In this document: positions 22,870 through 34,453 of the stretch, piece after piece
Position numbering within the stretch: position 1 is the first letter of the stretch
Layout of the letters: each line of letters opens with the position of its first letter
NCBI GenBank assembly: GCA_026724425.1
Contig: JAIUCV010000019.1
Span: 9,828,325 to 9,892,324, forward strand
DNA from: Erythrophleum ivorense
Taxonomy: Eukaryota > Streptophyta > Magnoliopsida > Fabales > Fabaceae
DNA: 64,000 bases
Direction of reading: 5' to 3'
Notes under the pieces: model-generated
The model's input: only the letters and a program-made list of their open reading frames with translations
What the model was told of the DNA's origin: nothing
The model's database searches: none
Translations under genes and position numbers: made by a program

Positions 22870-23849
22870 CATATCCTATGTAATTATACACGAGTAGTCC
22901 ATGTGATTATTTGGCTGGATTTCCTCTTTGATGGCACCATTTTTCCTTTTAGCTTTTCTAACTGAATCTTGATCAAAACATTTACAAATGTATAAGAAAT
23001 CATATCATATCAATAAGAATTTATGCCTTAACACTAAATAGATATGTAACAATTTAAGACATTATATTCCCCTAAACTTAACTTTATGGCGTTGTTTGAT
23101 CCATGTAGCTGATCTTACTTAGTGGGGAAAGGCCTATTGTTGTTGTTGTATATTCCCTTAAACTTGAATGTTTGCTTGTGCTCGAGCAAAGGAAAAGCAA
23201 TGAGAATCACTAAAGCCCTTCATATGCTCATGATTAATTGTAACCAATTACTATAAGATTATCAAATTCTCCCTATTTGATCTACCTTAATCCCATTATT
23301 CCCAAACTAACATAAAAAGTGAAGGAAACATCACATATGCATAAATGATGCAAATCTTGCATTAGTCTAGTATCAATTGTGTTATGCAATTTATTTAGTT
23401 AATGCCAATGTTTTCTATCGACTTAACTTTACACTTTTCCCTTCTCTCAACAAGTAAACTAATAGTATAGAGGCCTTTCCTTAGGTCTTATCACTAGATA
23501 CTCTTTAAAATTCTGCCTTTTCTTTTCTTTAACTTGAAAGACAAATTTGAAGTTCTATGCATAATCATAATTCACATGATTAGGCTATGTAATTATGCTT
23601 AATCACATGGCTAGGTCATGTAGCTTTCTACCTGTGACTTTCCTTAGCATCTTGATGATTACATAAGCCATGCATATTGACATTTCCAGATTGTATTGCT
23701 CTCTATTTGATGGCTTCATACTTTTCCCATTACACAACCTATGTACTTTTCTATTGTTTGGCTTTTTGGCTACTCTTAAACACATGGCCCATGTAAAATT
23801 ACACAGGTAGGCCATGTGATTCTATGGAATAATCAAGCTAAACCATGAT
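22870..23849. repeat. Palindrome-rich tandem array, copies 1-2
   Basis: The array resumes after the insertion. It has the same landmark order as 18303-18982 and further palindromes at 23573-23590, 23604-23621, 23781-23794 and 23801-23818. The 69-bp SINE/LINE tail lies inside it. Confidence 0.7.
23080..23148 (+). mobile_element. 5'-truncated SINE/RTE-LINE tail
   Basis: A 69-bp insert ends with ACTTAGTGGGGAAAGGC and a (TTG)n tail, the 3' end I recall as typical of plant Au-type SINEs and of the RTE LINEs that mobilise them. It is flanked by a 17-bp target duplication starting TATATTCCC and ending TAAACTT (23063-23079 and 23149-23165) with one mismatch. The long duplication and simple-repeat tail indicate target-primed insertion with strong 5' truncation. 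Confidence 0.85.
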
Positions 23850-24183
23850 CAAAATACATAAAACATCATAGGAAATCAAATCATTTGGACCATAAACCAT
23901 GACTTAAAGCTAGATAAACATGTAGACAATTACACATATCAAATTCCCCAAATTTGAATCTTCGCTTGTCCTTGAGTAAAGAAGAAGTAAGGAAGGTTAC
24001 CCAGGCCTTTCAGGCACTTTATGACCACTCCACAACCAATCACTATAGCATTATCAAACTCCACAAGTATTATGCAACAACCTCAATATCCTAGTCTGAA
24101 ATCAAAGTCAAAATAGAAATAATATATATATATATATATTCACAGATGAATCTTGTAATCATGAAATATTAGGTAAGCATATA
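23850..24183. repeat. Palindrome-rich tandem array, copy 3 (left)
   Basis: This is the third unit of the array, from the GATCAAAATACAT landmark to the break at 24183. It continues after the inserted LTR at 27080-27295. Confidence 0.65.
24121..24140. repeat. (TA)n microsatellite
   Basis: A 20-bp run of alternating A and T near the insertion point of the solo LTR at 24184. Confidence 0.9.
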
Positions 24184-26710
24184 TGTGACACCTTAACCTC
24201 TAGCTCATGCCCAACGTGCCCTCTAGCCCATATGGGCGGTGCGGAACTCATAAGGGAGACACTTTCTCTACCTTATGCTTACTCTCTCTATGGCACTATG
24301 TGTGGGTAGAGCTCCACTTAGAAGTAATATGGACCGGTTGAGCTCTCTCTATGCTTCCTCATGCTCAATTGCATTATTGAGACTTATTTCAATCCCAACT
24401 ATATGCTTCAAACTTGTGGAAAGCAAAAAGGGATTGGAGACATGCATTTTCGCTATGGACAGATTTTGCTCCTTTTCTGGGCTAACTTTGGAAATTCATA
24501 ACTAAATGCATAAAAATCGTATCTGCACGATCTGGGTCATTCTAGAAAGCTTGAGACGTCTACTTCATGCTAAAAATACTTAGAAGTCTCAATCTCTCAC
24601 TCATTCTGCGTTTGACATCGAAATAGCTCACTGGTCAGAGGGGGCTTCTTTGCTGTCACAGTTTACTGATATGGACTTTGAAAATGTCTAACTAATTCCA
24701 CAAAAATCCAATGCTCATAAACTCTATCTCTATGGAAATATGTGGATGTTAGCTAGAGGAGAAAAATATCACCAGATCAGTCCACCAAGCCAATTCCCCG
24801 GAAACCGATGAAACAGTACCTCGGGTCTGGTTGGGGGTCTGATTCTGGGCAGGAACTTCGAAATTTCATAACTTCCTCTCTGGACCTCTAAATGAGGTGC
24901 TTCGAGTTCCTACAAGTCACTGTGACCCTCTAGTTTCTGTGTATAAAATTTCGTAGCCATTGGACTACGTTTGCCCCTCGGATGACATGATTTCAAATCT
25001 GACCAAATGAACAGTGAATTTCAAAAATCCGAATTTCTGATGTCAACTTTGGATGCTCATAGAAAATGCTATAGACCTCTAAATGACATGAACTATAGCT
25101 TCCCAAAAAGCTCTAAACATACTCTAGTTCCATGTCAAATCTCATGGCTAGAAGAGGTCATATGGCTATTCTATGACATCATGTGCAAAATGGCCTTTTC
25201 TTGGCCAAAAGTGTGGCTAATGGGGTCCAATCTTAAATTTTCTACTTCTATGACTCTTTGAGCACATGAGAAAGCTTCTATCGGAGCTATCAATCATGCC
25301 TCAAGTGTCTAATAACTCAGATTGGGGAAACTCACTACCCCATGCCCACTTATGCACCCATATATACTAAGCTACCATTGGCTCTTTCTCATTCAACCAT
25401 GCTATTTCATTCATCATAAAGCTCATTCTCATACATTCATCATTAATACATACATTGTCTTACAATATTTGTACATGCTACATCATATACATCATTTACA
25501 TCTCATGTACAAGTTACATATACAATGTAGTACAAAACTATACACTTTTCTTCATCTCTATCCCTAGCCTCATGCTTGTTGGTGGTTGCTCCCATCTCTT
25601 ATCTCACTTGGGCCACCTGACATGGTTGGATGGTGGAGAGGGAGGGTGAGATTCGGAGAATCTCAGTAGTTCAACTCTCATTCAAACATACATACATTGC
25701 GTGCAACAAGTCTCATTATGCATGTATGGCATGTTAGCATATAAAACATGATGAAAAACATTTGAAACATGTAAAATGGCCATGGATAACATTCAAGAGC
25801 TCGCTGAGTACTTGGATCGGCCTCACCCCTTCCCTTATGGCTTTTGGATTTGCCTTCCCATACTTTTAGAGGTATTTAGACTCACCCTTACTCTTTGGGA
25901 GTCAACCTCACTTTTGGGAGACATGGCTCAACCAACTTAGGGCTTCGGCTCATCCTCACCTTGGCTTCAGGGTTATTGGCTTTTCCATTTCCTCAAGCAA
26001 ACCAAACAATCATTTAAAACATCAGCTCAATCATATCACATAATCATGCTAACACACTTCTCATAGCTCATATCATTCATACACACAAGCAAGACAATGT
26101 AAACACACAATTATGCATGAGAGAAAGCGGAGAGAACTACCTTTGCTGGCTATTTACTACTTGCTCTGTCAATGGTCTCCTCCCTTGTTGGTTTCACAAC
26201 AACTTCTAGATGGAAGAGTTTCTCTTGAGCCTAACCACACAAAAGCATGGAATCAATACTTCAATACTCAATTCTTAAGCTAGGGATCTCTTCTAATTGG
26301 CTCTACTGAGCTTCTCACTCTAGGTCTTTCCTCACTCTAAGGCCCATGAGCTATCCCTCTCTTTTCTCAACTCTTAAGAAAGGGGAAAAGCAAGAAAGAG
26401 AAGACTATCTACTTCTAATCTCTCTCAAGAATGGTTTCCCACTCTCTCTCCTCTGAACCAGACTCAACCCTAACCATTTTCTACCATTTAAACCGTGAAA
26501 AGGAGGGAAAAAGGGGAGAAGGCAACTTACTAAGAGGAAGCTATGAAAATTCATACCTTTCTTGTGCTTTCCTCTTCTCTTCAGCTTCTCACTCTCTCCT
26601 CCGCCCTTTTCTCTCTCCTAAGACGAGTTAGAGTCGGTTAGAAGAAGAAAGAAGAGATTTGGAAGCTTTTAAAAAGTCGAATTCTCTTTTTCTCGCTTTT
26701 CTGGACCGCT

Positions 26711-26971
26711 CTCGCTATAGCGAGTTAGTGACCTCGCTACGGCGAGCTCATGTCTATTCCAGACCTCTGCCTTCGCTATGGCGTCGCTACGGCGAGCAAC
26801 TCCCTGGTCTCTATATGGAATGCCATACTCGCTATAGCTAGGAACAATTTCGCTACGGCGAGCAACTCACTGGTCTCTATATGGAATGCCGCACTCGCTA
26901 TAGCTAGGAACATATTCGCTACGGCGAAGAGGCATTCTCGCTATGGCGATTCCATATCTCGCTATGGCGAG
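26711..26971. repeat. CGCTATAGCG palindrome array
   Basis: Ten copies of a short palindromic word of the form TCGCTA(T/C)(A/G)GCGA occur in 261 bp, including the perfect CTCGCTATAGCGAG at 26711-26724. Others are at 26733-26746 and 26958-26971. It is GC- and CpG-rich in an otherwise A/T-rich window. It lies about 110-370 bp inside the LTR start of the reverse LTR, where upstream promoter elements would be expected. Confidence 0.92.
26785..26922. repeat. 66-bp tandem repeat within palindrome array
   Basis: Copies starting CGCTACGGCGAGCAACTC begin at 26785 and 26851, and a partial third begins at 26917, exactly 66 bp apart. Each unit carries two of the palindromes, one of the CGCTACGGCG type and one of the CGCTATAGCT type. 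Confidence 0.92.
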
Positions 26972-27079
26972 AAGACTTAGAAAATTCTCAGCTCTTCGAA
27001 AATTTTCTAGCTTCTCTTTTCCTTTCCTCTTCTCATTTCTTTTCTCTTTTCTTTTCTTTTCTTTTTCTGGGTTGTTACA

Positions 27080-27295
27080 ATATACAATTATACAACCAAC
27101 GCCAAAGGGGTCTTATTACACTTATTTTTATGGTATTTCTTCTTTCACTATGACAAGCAAGTTAGTAAAATAGAAGCCTTTCCTTGGGTCTTGCTCCCTA
27201 TAGCTTTTCTCTTCTTTTACCTGAGTGACAAAGGCAAGGTGCTATGCATACTCATAATTTAGGCTTCCCTAAAATGTTTTTTAAAAGGTAGCCCA
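27080..27295. repeat. Palindrome-rich tandem array, copy 3 (right)
   Basis: This continues the unit interrupted at 24183. It matches 18640-18815 through the words CCTTTCCTTGGGTCTTG and GTGCTATGCATACTCATAA. It ends where a forward LTR starts. Confidence 0.65.
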
Positions 27296-27530
27296 TGTAA
27301 CATCCCTAAAAATTAAGGTTTTTTAATTATTTAATATTTTATAAAATAAATTTATGTTAGCCTTAAATTAATGAATTTGGGCAAAATAACTTCATACATA
27401 AGTAACATAAGACAAAGAGAATCAATAAGAATTTTTTAGGTTAAATAGGGTCAAAGGGTAGAACCGTCATTTGTCAACTAAACAAATTTTGATAAAATTT
27501 TCAAAGGGGTAAAGTGTTAAGAACTAACAT

Positions 27531-27553
27531 AATATATATATATATATATATAT
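27531..27553. repeat. (TA)n microsatellite
   Basis: A 23-bp run of alternating A and T. Confidence 0.9.
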
Positions 27554-28610
27554 CATTAGTCAAAAAATAATATGCAAAAGATTATAAAATTCATTTTGTA
27601 ATTTTTGGAGATCGTTAGAATAAAAAATAATGCCAAATGTTTACAAGCTTATATAGAATCGAATTAGTCCCAAAGTTTGAATTAGCTACTTCAGAATGTT
27701 TAGTGCAGAAAGAACTACTAGATGGTGATGATAGGATTTAGAAATGTGAGGTTAAAATGGGATATATAAGAGAAAAATGAATACAGGTGCTTATTTGTTA
27801 TCCTTTTATCTGAGATAAAATAGTCATTTAGACCTTAAATAAAAAAATATCAAGATAATAAAATAATAATGAAATATATATTTATAGATCATATCTGGAA
27901 TCCACATAAGTATAAAATAATATTAAAATATAGTAGAGGACAGGATGACACTAATTGAATAAAATATAACGAAGAACCTTTAGAAGGACATATTGGCAAA
28001 ATGGTGGCATTTTTGTAAATTTTGGTCAAACAAGGATGATATAGGGCTATGCGCAAGGAGAATTCTAGAAAATGCACATGTTATGGAGCAATGGCGATGC
28101 TGACATCAGCAAATCTTAGTGAAAGATTGTAATATCATATTTTATGAAAAAGTAACCGCTGCCATCACTGCTGACTTCAGTGGTAATTATGATAAAAGTA
28201 ACCCATTCAGTTACTTTAGCCAAATGGGAAGGTAACTATAGTTAATTTATAACTAAATCGATAGAAAAAAGAAATCCACCGGTAGATATTCATTCTTAAT
28301 GAAAGATATGATCTTAACTGTTGAAATTATCTAATGATTTAGATTCTTTCTTACTTTTAAGAATTAAATCCTAACCATTCATTTAATCCAAAGGTTCACA
28401 TCTAATCCTTAATATTAAGATTTAATCCTAGCCATCCATATAATCTAATGGCTTGGATTTTTCATCATAAAACAACTTTGAATCATAACTATTCATTTAA
28501 AACAAATTACATAGAAAACTCACACATACTTACACACCACACCATTCCACTAGAACACACACATACCCTACGACCAAGAGAGAAGAGAGAGGGAAGAGCT
28601 TGGCCAAGGA

Positions 28611-28640
28611 GAGAAGAAGAAGAAGAAGAAGAAGAAGAAA
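28611..28640. repeat. (GAA)n microsatellite
   Basis: About nine GAA units in the purine-rich leader of a divergent LTR. The serine-rich frame on the opposite strand is produced by this repeat. Confidence 0.92.
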
Positions 28641-28734
28641 GGAAAGAGAAGGAAGAAAGGGAAAGAAAAGCCACAGAAATTAAGGTAACATAGATTTTTT
28701 TTCCTTTGTTTTCTTTCACTTTTTCACTATGGAT

Positions 28735-30655
28735 TGTAATATCCTATGTTATACCTTATTTTACAACCCTTTTTCTTTATGTTTTAGGACTTGAAATTTG
28801 GTATACATGACTTTAAGACATTAAGAAAACACCATAAAAGTTTTGAGAAAATTTGGACAGCATCTCCCCATGCTTTCTATTTTTCCAAAAATTACAGTCT
28901 TTGTGTTTTCCAAAGTCTCAGCACATAACAACAATAACTAAGCTCATATGGCCTTCATGTTCAACATATAAACTTCATTTCAAGGCCTTCATATTCAGCA
29001 TATAAACTCCATTTCTAATGATTCATATGCTATCCAAAAATAACTCATAGCTAGGGTTTAACAAAACTAGCTTAAAGCATGTGATTTACAAGTAGAAGAT
29101 GGAGAAAACTTACTCTTTAAGCTTAAACCTTGCTTCCTTTTCTTTTCTCACACTAAAATCCTTTCTCTTCCCACTTAGAGCAACATTTCACCTTGAACAA
29201 AAGATGAATATGCAGCTGCCCTTTGGAGGAAAAGGTTGGAGGATGGAGGAGATGAAGAAATTTGGTGAATAATGGTGGTAGTTTTGCTTGGTTTCACTTC
29301 ATCTTCCACTTTTTCTCCCCCTCTCTCTCTCTTCACATTTTTCTTTCTTTCTTCCTTGTGTGTGGTGTGAAAATGGTGGAATGGAGGTGAAGAAGATGAA
29401 TCTAATGAAGTTAAATAGTCATACTAAATTTGGACTCTTGGATCAACCTTTTCAAGATCAAATCTTAACCTTCTATTCCTTTTTTTCTTTTGATTTTCTA
29501 ATTTCATAACTAAATATCTTCTTCCAAAAATTCTTGGCCACACACTTGGAAGCCTTGCCTTAGCCCTTAAGTTATGGATAGTAACCATGGTTAATTTCCT
29601 TAACTCATCTATGGTCTACTTTTAACTCAACCATAGTTAGTTTTTAACTTAACCATGGTGAATTCTTTAACATAACTAAAATCCTTTTCTTCTCTCCCTT
29701 TCATTCTATATTTATATTTGGGTTTCATCTTCTCTAAAACCCTAATCATATCTTCTCTTCTCTTATCGGGCCTTTAGAATCAACTATTGGGCCTTACAGC
29801 AGTCTAAAAATAAGTGTCTGAGCCCAATTAAGGTTTTATGGTATAATACATACCTTTAGACTTTCTAAAATTTATGAACATTATTTCTTTTACTTTCTGG
29901 CCATATTAAGCTTCAAACATGGGTCAAGGGCCCTTAACCTCAATCCTCACAAATTTTGGTGTCAATCGGACACCCGGGTCTATAGGTGTAATTTTCACCG
30001 TTCTGTATTATGATTGTGCTATAAACTTTTCCTTTACTGCAATTCGGTCCTTGAAACTCCTTCAGGGTTTCTTAACCCTTTAGCTATTTTTATTTCTATA
30101 GTTCTTACAACTTCTTTTTTCCATTTTGCTCATGACTACTGATCGGGATAACCAAATCCCAGACTGGATCCCGCTTGGCCATCCGGACAACTTGGCATCA
30201 TTGGACCCGTCTCATCAAACTAAGTTTAACCGTGGGTCATGGATTTCTGAGATTCTTGCTCGATTTTTTTATATTCGTGCTTAAAGCCACGAATAGATGG
30301 TGAAACTAGGGTTCCCTGAACTTTAGGGCAATTTATACATTTTTCCCGACATATAACTTTTCTTTACATTTTAGTCCCTGACTCCTTCATACTTGATTTG
30401 GAGGCTCTTCGGGACCTTTTTCTGATCTCTTTTTTTTTCATCTATTTTAGCCCCAATTTTAGGGCACCTCTGGCCTTGACTCATCATTATTTACGATCTA
30501 TAATATTATTCTAATTTTATTAGACCTCAATTTATTCTATTTGGGGGACTTCCTTTCATATCCGGTGAATTTCGTACGTTGATGGAGAAACCATATGTTA
30601 CGTTTCTCGCATTTTCTTACGTTTTTCTTGGATTTTTAGAAAACCGGATGTTACA
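28735..30655 (-). mobile_element. Divergent LTR, reverse
   Basis: The segment reads as an LTR in reverse, ending at the tip AAAACCGGATGTTACA. That tip is followed inward by words shared with the main family's first ~100 bp (GGTGAATTTCGTACG). The left end at 28735 (TGTAATATCC) is a guess; no target duplication supports it. Two palindromes (AACCATGGTT and AACCATAGTT types) and one imperfect relative lie at 29582-29662. Confidence 0.55.
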
Positions 30656-33600
30656 TCATATAAGTTGGTAATTAAAAATGATCCTTAAAGAGTAGAATAA
30701 ATTATTTAAAATGAGGTCACATGCCTAAAAAAAGGCAAGATGAAGAAGAATCAAAATTAAAACCACTTGGCTAATGAAAGAGGACCTTAGAGTAAAATAA
30801 ATTGAGGCAAATTAAGGGTAAAATGCTAATTAGAGCATTTAGAAATGAGGTTAGAAAACCAAGTATGGCTCGAAATTGGGGCCAAAATAGCTAAACATAA
30901 TGAACCAAAATCTCAATGGCAAAATCATAATTTTAGATAAAATTTGAGAAACTTAAATAAATAAGTTTTAAATGGTAAATTTGAACTCACTAGGATTCTC
31001 AGAGGTCTCAAAACTATAGGAATTATCAAAATAGTTAAAACCTTTCCGATATATGATTTATGTCATCAGTTGACCTAAACTTTAACCTAATTGTTTTATA
31101 TTATTTTGAATTCCATAAATTTGAAACAAAATATTTTAATAAACTAAAGGACCTAATTTTTATGATAAAAAAGAATATAAAATGAGCTTAAACGGAGGAA
31201 TTAAAATTGTGGGATGTAATGAAAATTTTTGTAATTATTTTAAAACATTCTTTTTCCCTTCATATAGGTTCATCCATGCCTTCCAACCCTTAAAACCAAC
31301 TTCCTTCTACTTTAAACCAAAACCAAGAGGTGTGGGGAAGAACCAAAGAAGGAGGAAGGAAGAAGCTTCACCTAGGTAAGTTTACATGCAAAATTTGCCT
31401 ATGATACTAATATAAACCTTTTTATATTCCTTCTCCTCTTTCTTTCTATAGTTCTTATTTTCTAAAAGATGGAGTTTCATGGCTAAACCCATGGAGGAAG
31501 AAGCTCTTTAAAGGAAACCAAATGCACTATAATAATGTCTATTTAAAACACTTTTAAATAGTATATAATATGGCATATAATACATGCTTCTCCTTTGGAA
31601 TTCTTCTTCCTCTATATTCAGCCAAGATGAGGAGCATAAAAGGGGCATTTGAACAATGGGAATAAAGGTTTAGGGATGTAGAGATTAAGATGGAATCAAG
31701 AGAATCAATCAAAAAGCTATAAGATGCAAAATAGTGCAATTAGGGTTTTGATTGCACTATAGGAAGTTTGAAACCTTAGAAGAATATTTCAAGTCATGTA
31801 AAATCATAATTAAACTAGAAAGAAACTAAAAAATATTCATAAGTGCCACAAATCCCAAGAAGAATCACAAAACTCCTAAGGCCCTCCATTGAGTGATAAG
31901 TATGGCCATGAGAAGGAACTAGCACCTAGGAAGAATTTTCAATGATTCCAAAGTTATAAGTGGTCTAGATATAAATTATAAATACTAATGAAACTATTGG
32001 TTTGAATTTAGAAGCCTTATTTTGAAAGATGAAATTTTAAGGTTCAATTATACCTAAAAAAGCAATTTGGTGCTAGGCTCCTTAAATCAAATTTATGATG
32101 GCTCTAATGAGTTCTAATAGAGTCATATAACTCATGTTAAGTGAGGTTTTGGAGCTAAGATATTGATTTATAAGAGTTACTTCATAATGCCATTTAAGTG
32201 AGCCATATGTGTGTCTAAAATCCTAATTGACTTGTATAAAGTTGGTATGAGTATGAGCATGGTTCTATTGTTAATTTTGTGCTTTGTTTAATGTGTCTAG
32301 TCCAAGCAAGTGAATTTCCATTCAACTGTGAGTGTAGAGCCATGGAACAAATAAGAGAAGCTAAGGGGAATCTATTGAATCCTTTGTGTCAAGGTAGCTT
32401 TTCTTTCATCCTTATGTATGTACACTTGGTTTGCTTGAGTGTCTTGGATTGCTTGTAGGTATTGGTTGCAAATTATGTGTATTATTAATTGCTTAATGAT
32501 CATTTGCTATTTCATGGTATTTGATTACATTTTAAATTAGTTTAGCTCTTAATAGGCGAGGTTATCCCAAAAGTCCTTTTAAATAGGTGAGATAAAGTCA
32601 AAAGTCCCTAAATATGATACTAAGCCAAAAGTCTCAATTGTAAGTGAGACTAAGTCAAAAGTCCCTAAAAGAGTTAAAGCTAAACCAAAAACCCCTAATT
32701 GTTAGGCAAGGCTAGACCATAAGTCCCTAGAGTATAAGATCGCTCTTCATTGAGTCATGGGATCCTTAATGTATGAATATGAATGACATATTGTTATATG
32801 ATATTCATGCTTACATTCTTTGAACTTGAGTTAGCTATATATGTATGCTTAAATGTTAGATTAGCTATTAGGATTTTTTAAATCTCAATTTCTCCTTATT
32901 TCTACTAACTAAGGCTAAGTGGTTCTCAAGAGAGCAAGAATGATAATCAAAAGGCCTAAGAAGAGCTACTTTGACAATAGAATTTGTTTTAAGGCATATA
33001 TGAAAATATATTTGTTTATTTTGATGTATAATAATGCAAACATGTGTAAAAGTACTAGATTATGATGTAGAAACAAATTGTGGGTTGTGCATATGTAATT
33101 TTGGATGTGGGAAGGTGATTTTGAGTAGTATGGCAATTATGACACCTTGGACTAGCCAAACATTATGTAATTATGGATTGAAACTTGCTCAAAAGAAGAA
33201 ATGTCATTTTAGAGTTCAATTGGTATCAATTAAAACCAAAATTTGGTCCATTTAAACCAAAACATGTCCCTCTACCCTTAACAATCCAACTGAGTGAGTC
33301 TTGGGCTGAAATTTGGTAGGCAATTAAAAGACATTGAGAGCTTTTCACAAAGCCAAAGAACAAATTTTTTGGAGCTTTATAAAATATCTTATAAAATTTT
33401 GAATTTGGCTATTTTATGTAGAAAAATATAAGTACTGTTCATTTAGTGCAGAATCGAATTTTGTGATTTTTGAGGGTCTAAATGGACTCATTTTAACTTA
33501 AAATTTTTATAGTAGATAATTCATTATAAGCTTTCTAAGGATACCGAATTTGTGTTAATCAAAATTGTGTAGTACAAGTTATAATTTTTCAAAATTTGGT

Positions 33601-33846
33601 CCTTATTATGTGATTTAAGATCTAAAATGTGCATTTAACCAAACCTATGATTTTGTTGTCTCTTTATATGATATCTTAAGCACAACAAATTAGTTTGGCA
33701 TGAATTTGGGAAATGAATGGATCAAATTTGTCATTTATGTATAAATGTGCTATTTCAGGCTTTTAATAAATAACGAAAAATTCCACTACCAAAACTATAA
33801 ATGTGGCTATTTGTTATGAAAAGAGGAATATAGCATGAGTTGTATG
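30656..33846 (+). mobile_element. Divergent forward LTR, split by complete element
   Basis: A second LTR subfamily has the same order of blocks as the main family: purine-rich leader ending AGGTAAG at 31374-31380, internal repeat module at 32551-32730 and hairpin-like block near 32875. Its first ~100 bp are not clear. It is interrupted at 33846 by the complete retrotransposon and presumably continues at 47611. Confidence 0.65.
32551..32730 (+). repeat. ~30-bp degenerate tandem repeat
   Basis: Six degenerate units of about 29-32 bp, each with a core like CTAAGTCAAAAGTCCCTA, lie inside the divergent LTR. Main-family LTRs carry a longer, more degenerate version of the same module at the same place. 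Confidence 0.85.
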
Positions 33847-33851
33847 TATGA
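33847..33851. repeat. Target duplication TATGA (left)
   Basis: TATGA here and at 47606-47610 directly flank the TG...CA ends of the complete element. Confidence 0.95.
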
Positions 33852-34443
33852 TGTAACATCCAGTTTTCTGAAAACAAGAGAAAACGTGAGAAACGTAACA
33901 TACAGTTTATCCGTAAATAAACGAAACTCACCGGATACAAAAAGAAGTCCCTCGAAATGAGATAGTTAAGGTCCCAAAAAATTTGGGAAGCATTCTAGAC
34001 TCCTAAAAATGAGAATTCCAAGCTTAGAAGGAAAGAAAAAAGAAGCTAGAATGAAGAAACAATTTCTTACGAAAAGCTTACGAAAGTAATGGCATTTTCA
34101 TAATTTTGAGCAAATTTTGGAATTCACATAGGAGGGCTTTTTAAATGAAAGTATTGAGTTTCTCAGGGTTCTCAAAGGCCTTGAAAACCATGGGAAGGCC
34201 CGGGATAGCTAAAGCCCCTCCAATGGACGTTTTCCAACGTCAGTGTTCCTGAACTTTAATAGATTCGTTCGGGAAAGTTTTATCTCCGATTTGAGTGATT
34301 CCAAAGGAATTTTGCTAAATTGGGAACCTAAATTTTATAATGGAAAAGGCAGTTCTCAAAAAGGAGCTAAAACGAAGGAGAAATAAAAATGCCAAGAATG
34401 AAGGGTAAAATGGAAATTTTTGAAAAGTGTAACTTCCTCCCAC

Positions 34444-34453
34444 CTATATATAT
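34444..34453 (+). promoter_or_regulatory. TATA box of 5' LTR
   Basis: CTATATATAT is followed within ~10 bp by a GC-richer ACGCCC stretch and then by the leader. The same arrangement is found at 44346 and 51898, which supports a conserved core promoter. Confidence 0.6.

Larger units (their letters stand above)
24184..27079 (-). mobile_element. Solo LTR, divergent subfamily, reverse
   Basis: A 2,896-bp LTR runs from TGTGACACCTTA to GTTGTTACA in reverse orientation, with a perfect 5-bp target duplication ATATA at 24179-24183 and 27080-27084. It follows the same block order as the main family (hairpin at 25648-25664, repeat module at about 25800-25970, purine-rich leader read as pyrimidines around 26400-26650) but differs in much of its sequence and is less A-rich. 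A GC-rich palindrome array replaces the usual sequence close to its 5' end. There is no internal domain. Confidence 0.9.
27296..28734 (+). mobile_element. Divergent forward LTR, 5' part
   Basis: It starts TGTAACATCCCTAAAAATTA and runs about 1.44 kb to a purine-rich leader with a GAA microsatellite and a donor-like AAGGTAAC at 28683. It is then cut by a reverse LTR. It contains inverted repeats at 28195-28217 and 28233-28244. The block order resembles the main family but sequence similarity is low. Confidence 0.6.

Noticed and set aside
26659..26980. Overlapping plus-strand frames with repeated residues
   Set aside because: The repeated residues come from the 66-bp palindromic tandem repeat, not from a protein gene.
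28507..28719. Serine-rich minus-strand frame
   Set aside because: It is a translation of the GAA microsatellite.
28735..30655. Target duplication for this reverse LTR
   Set aside because: Flanks TGGAT and TCATA do not match; the left end is uncertain.
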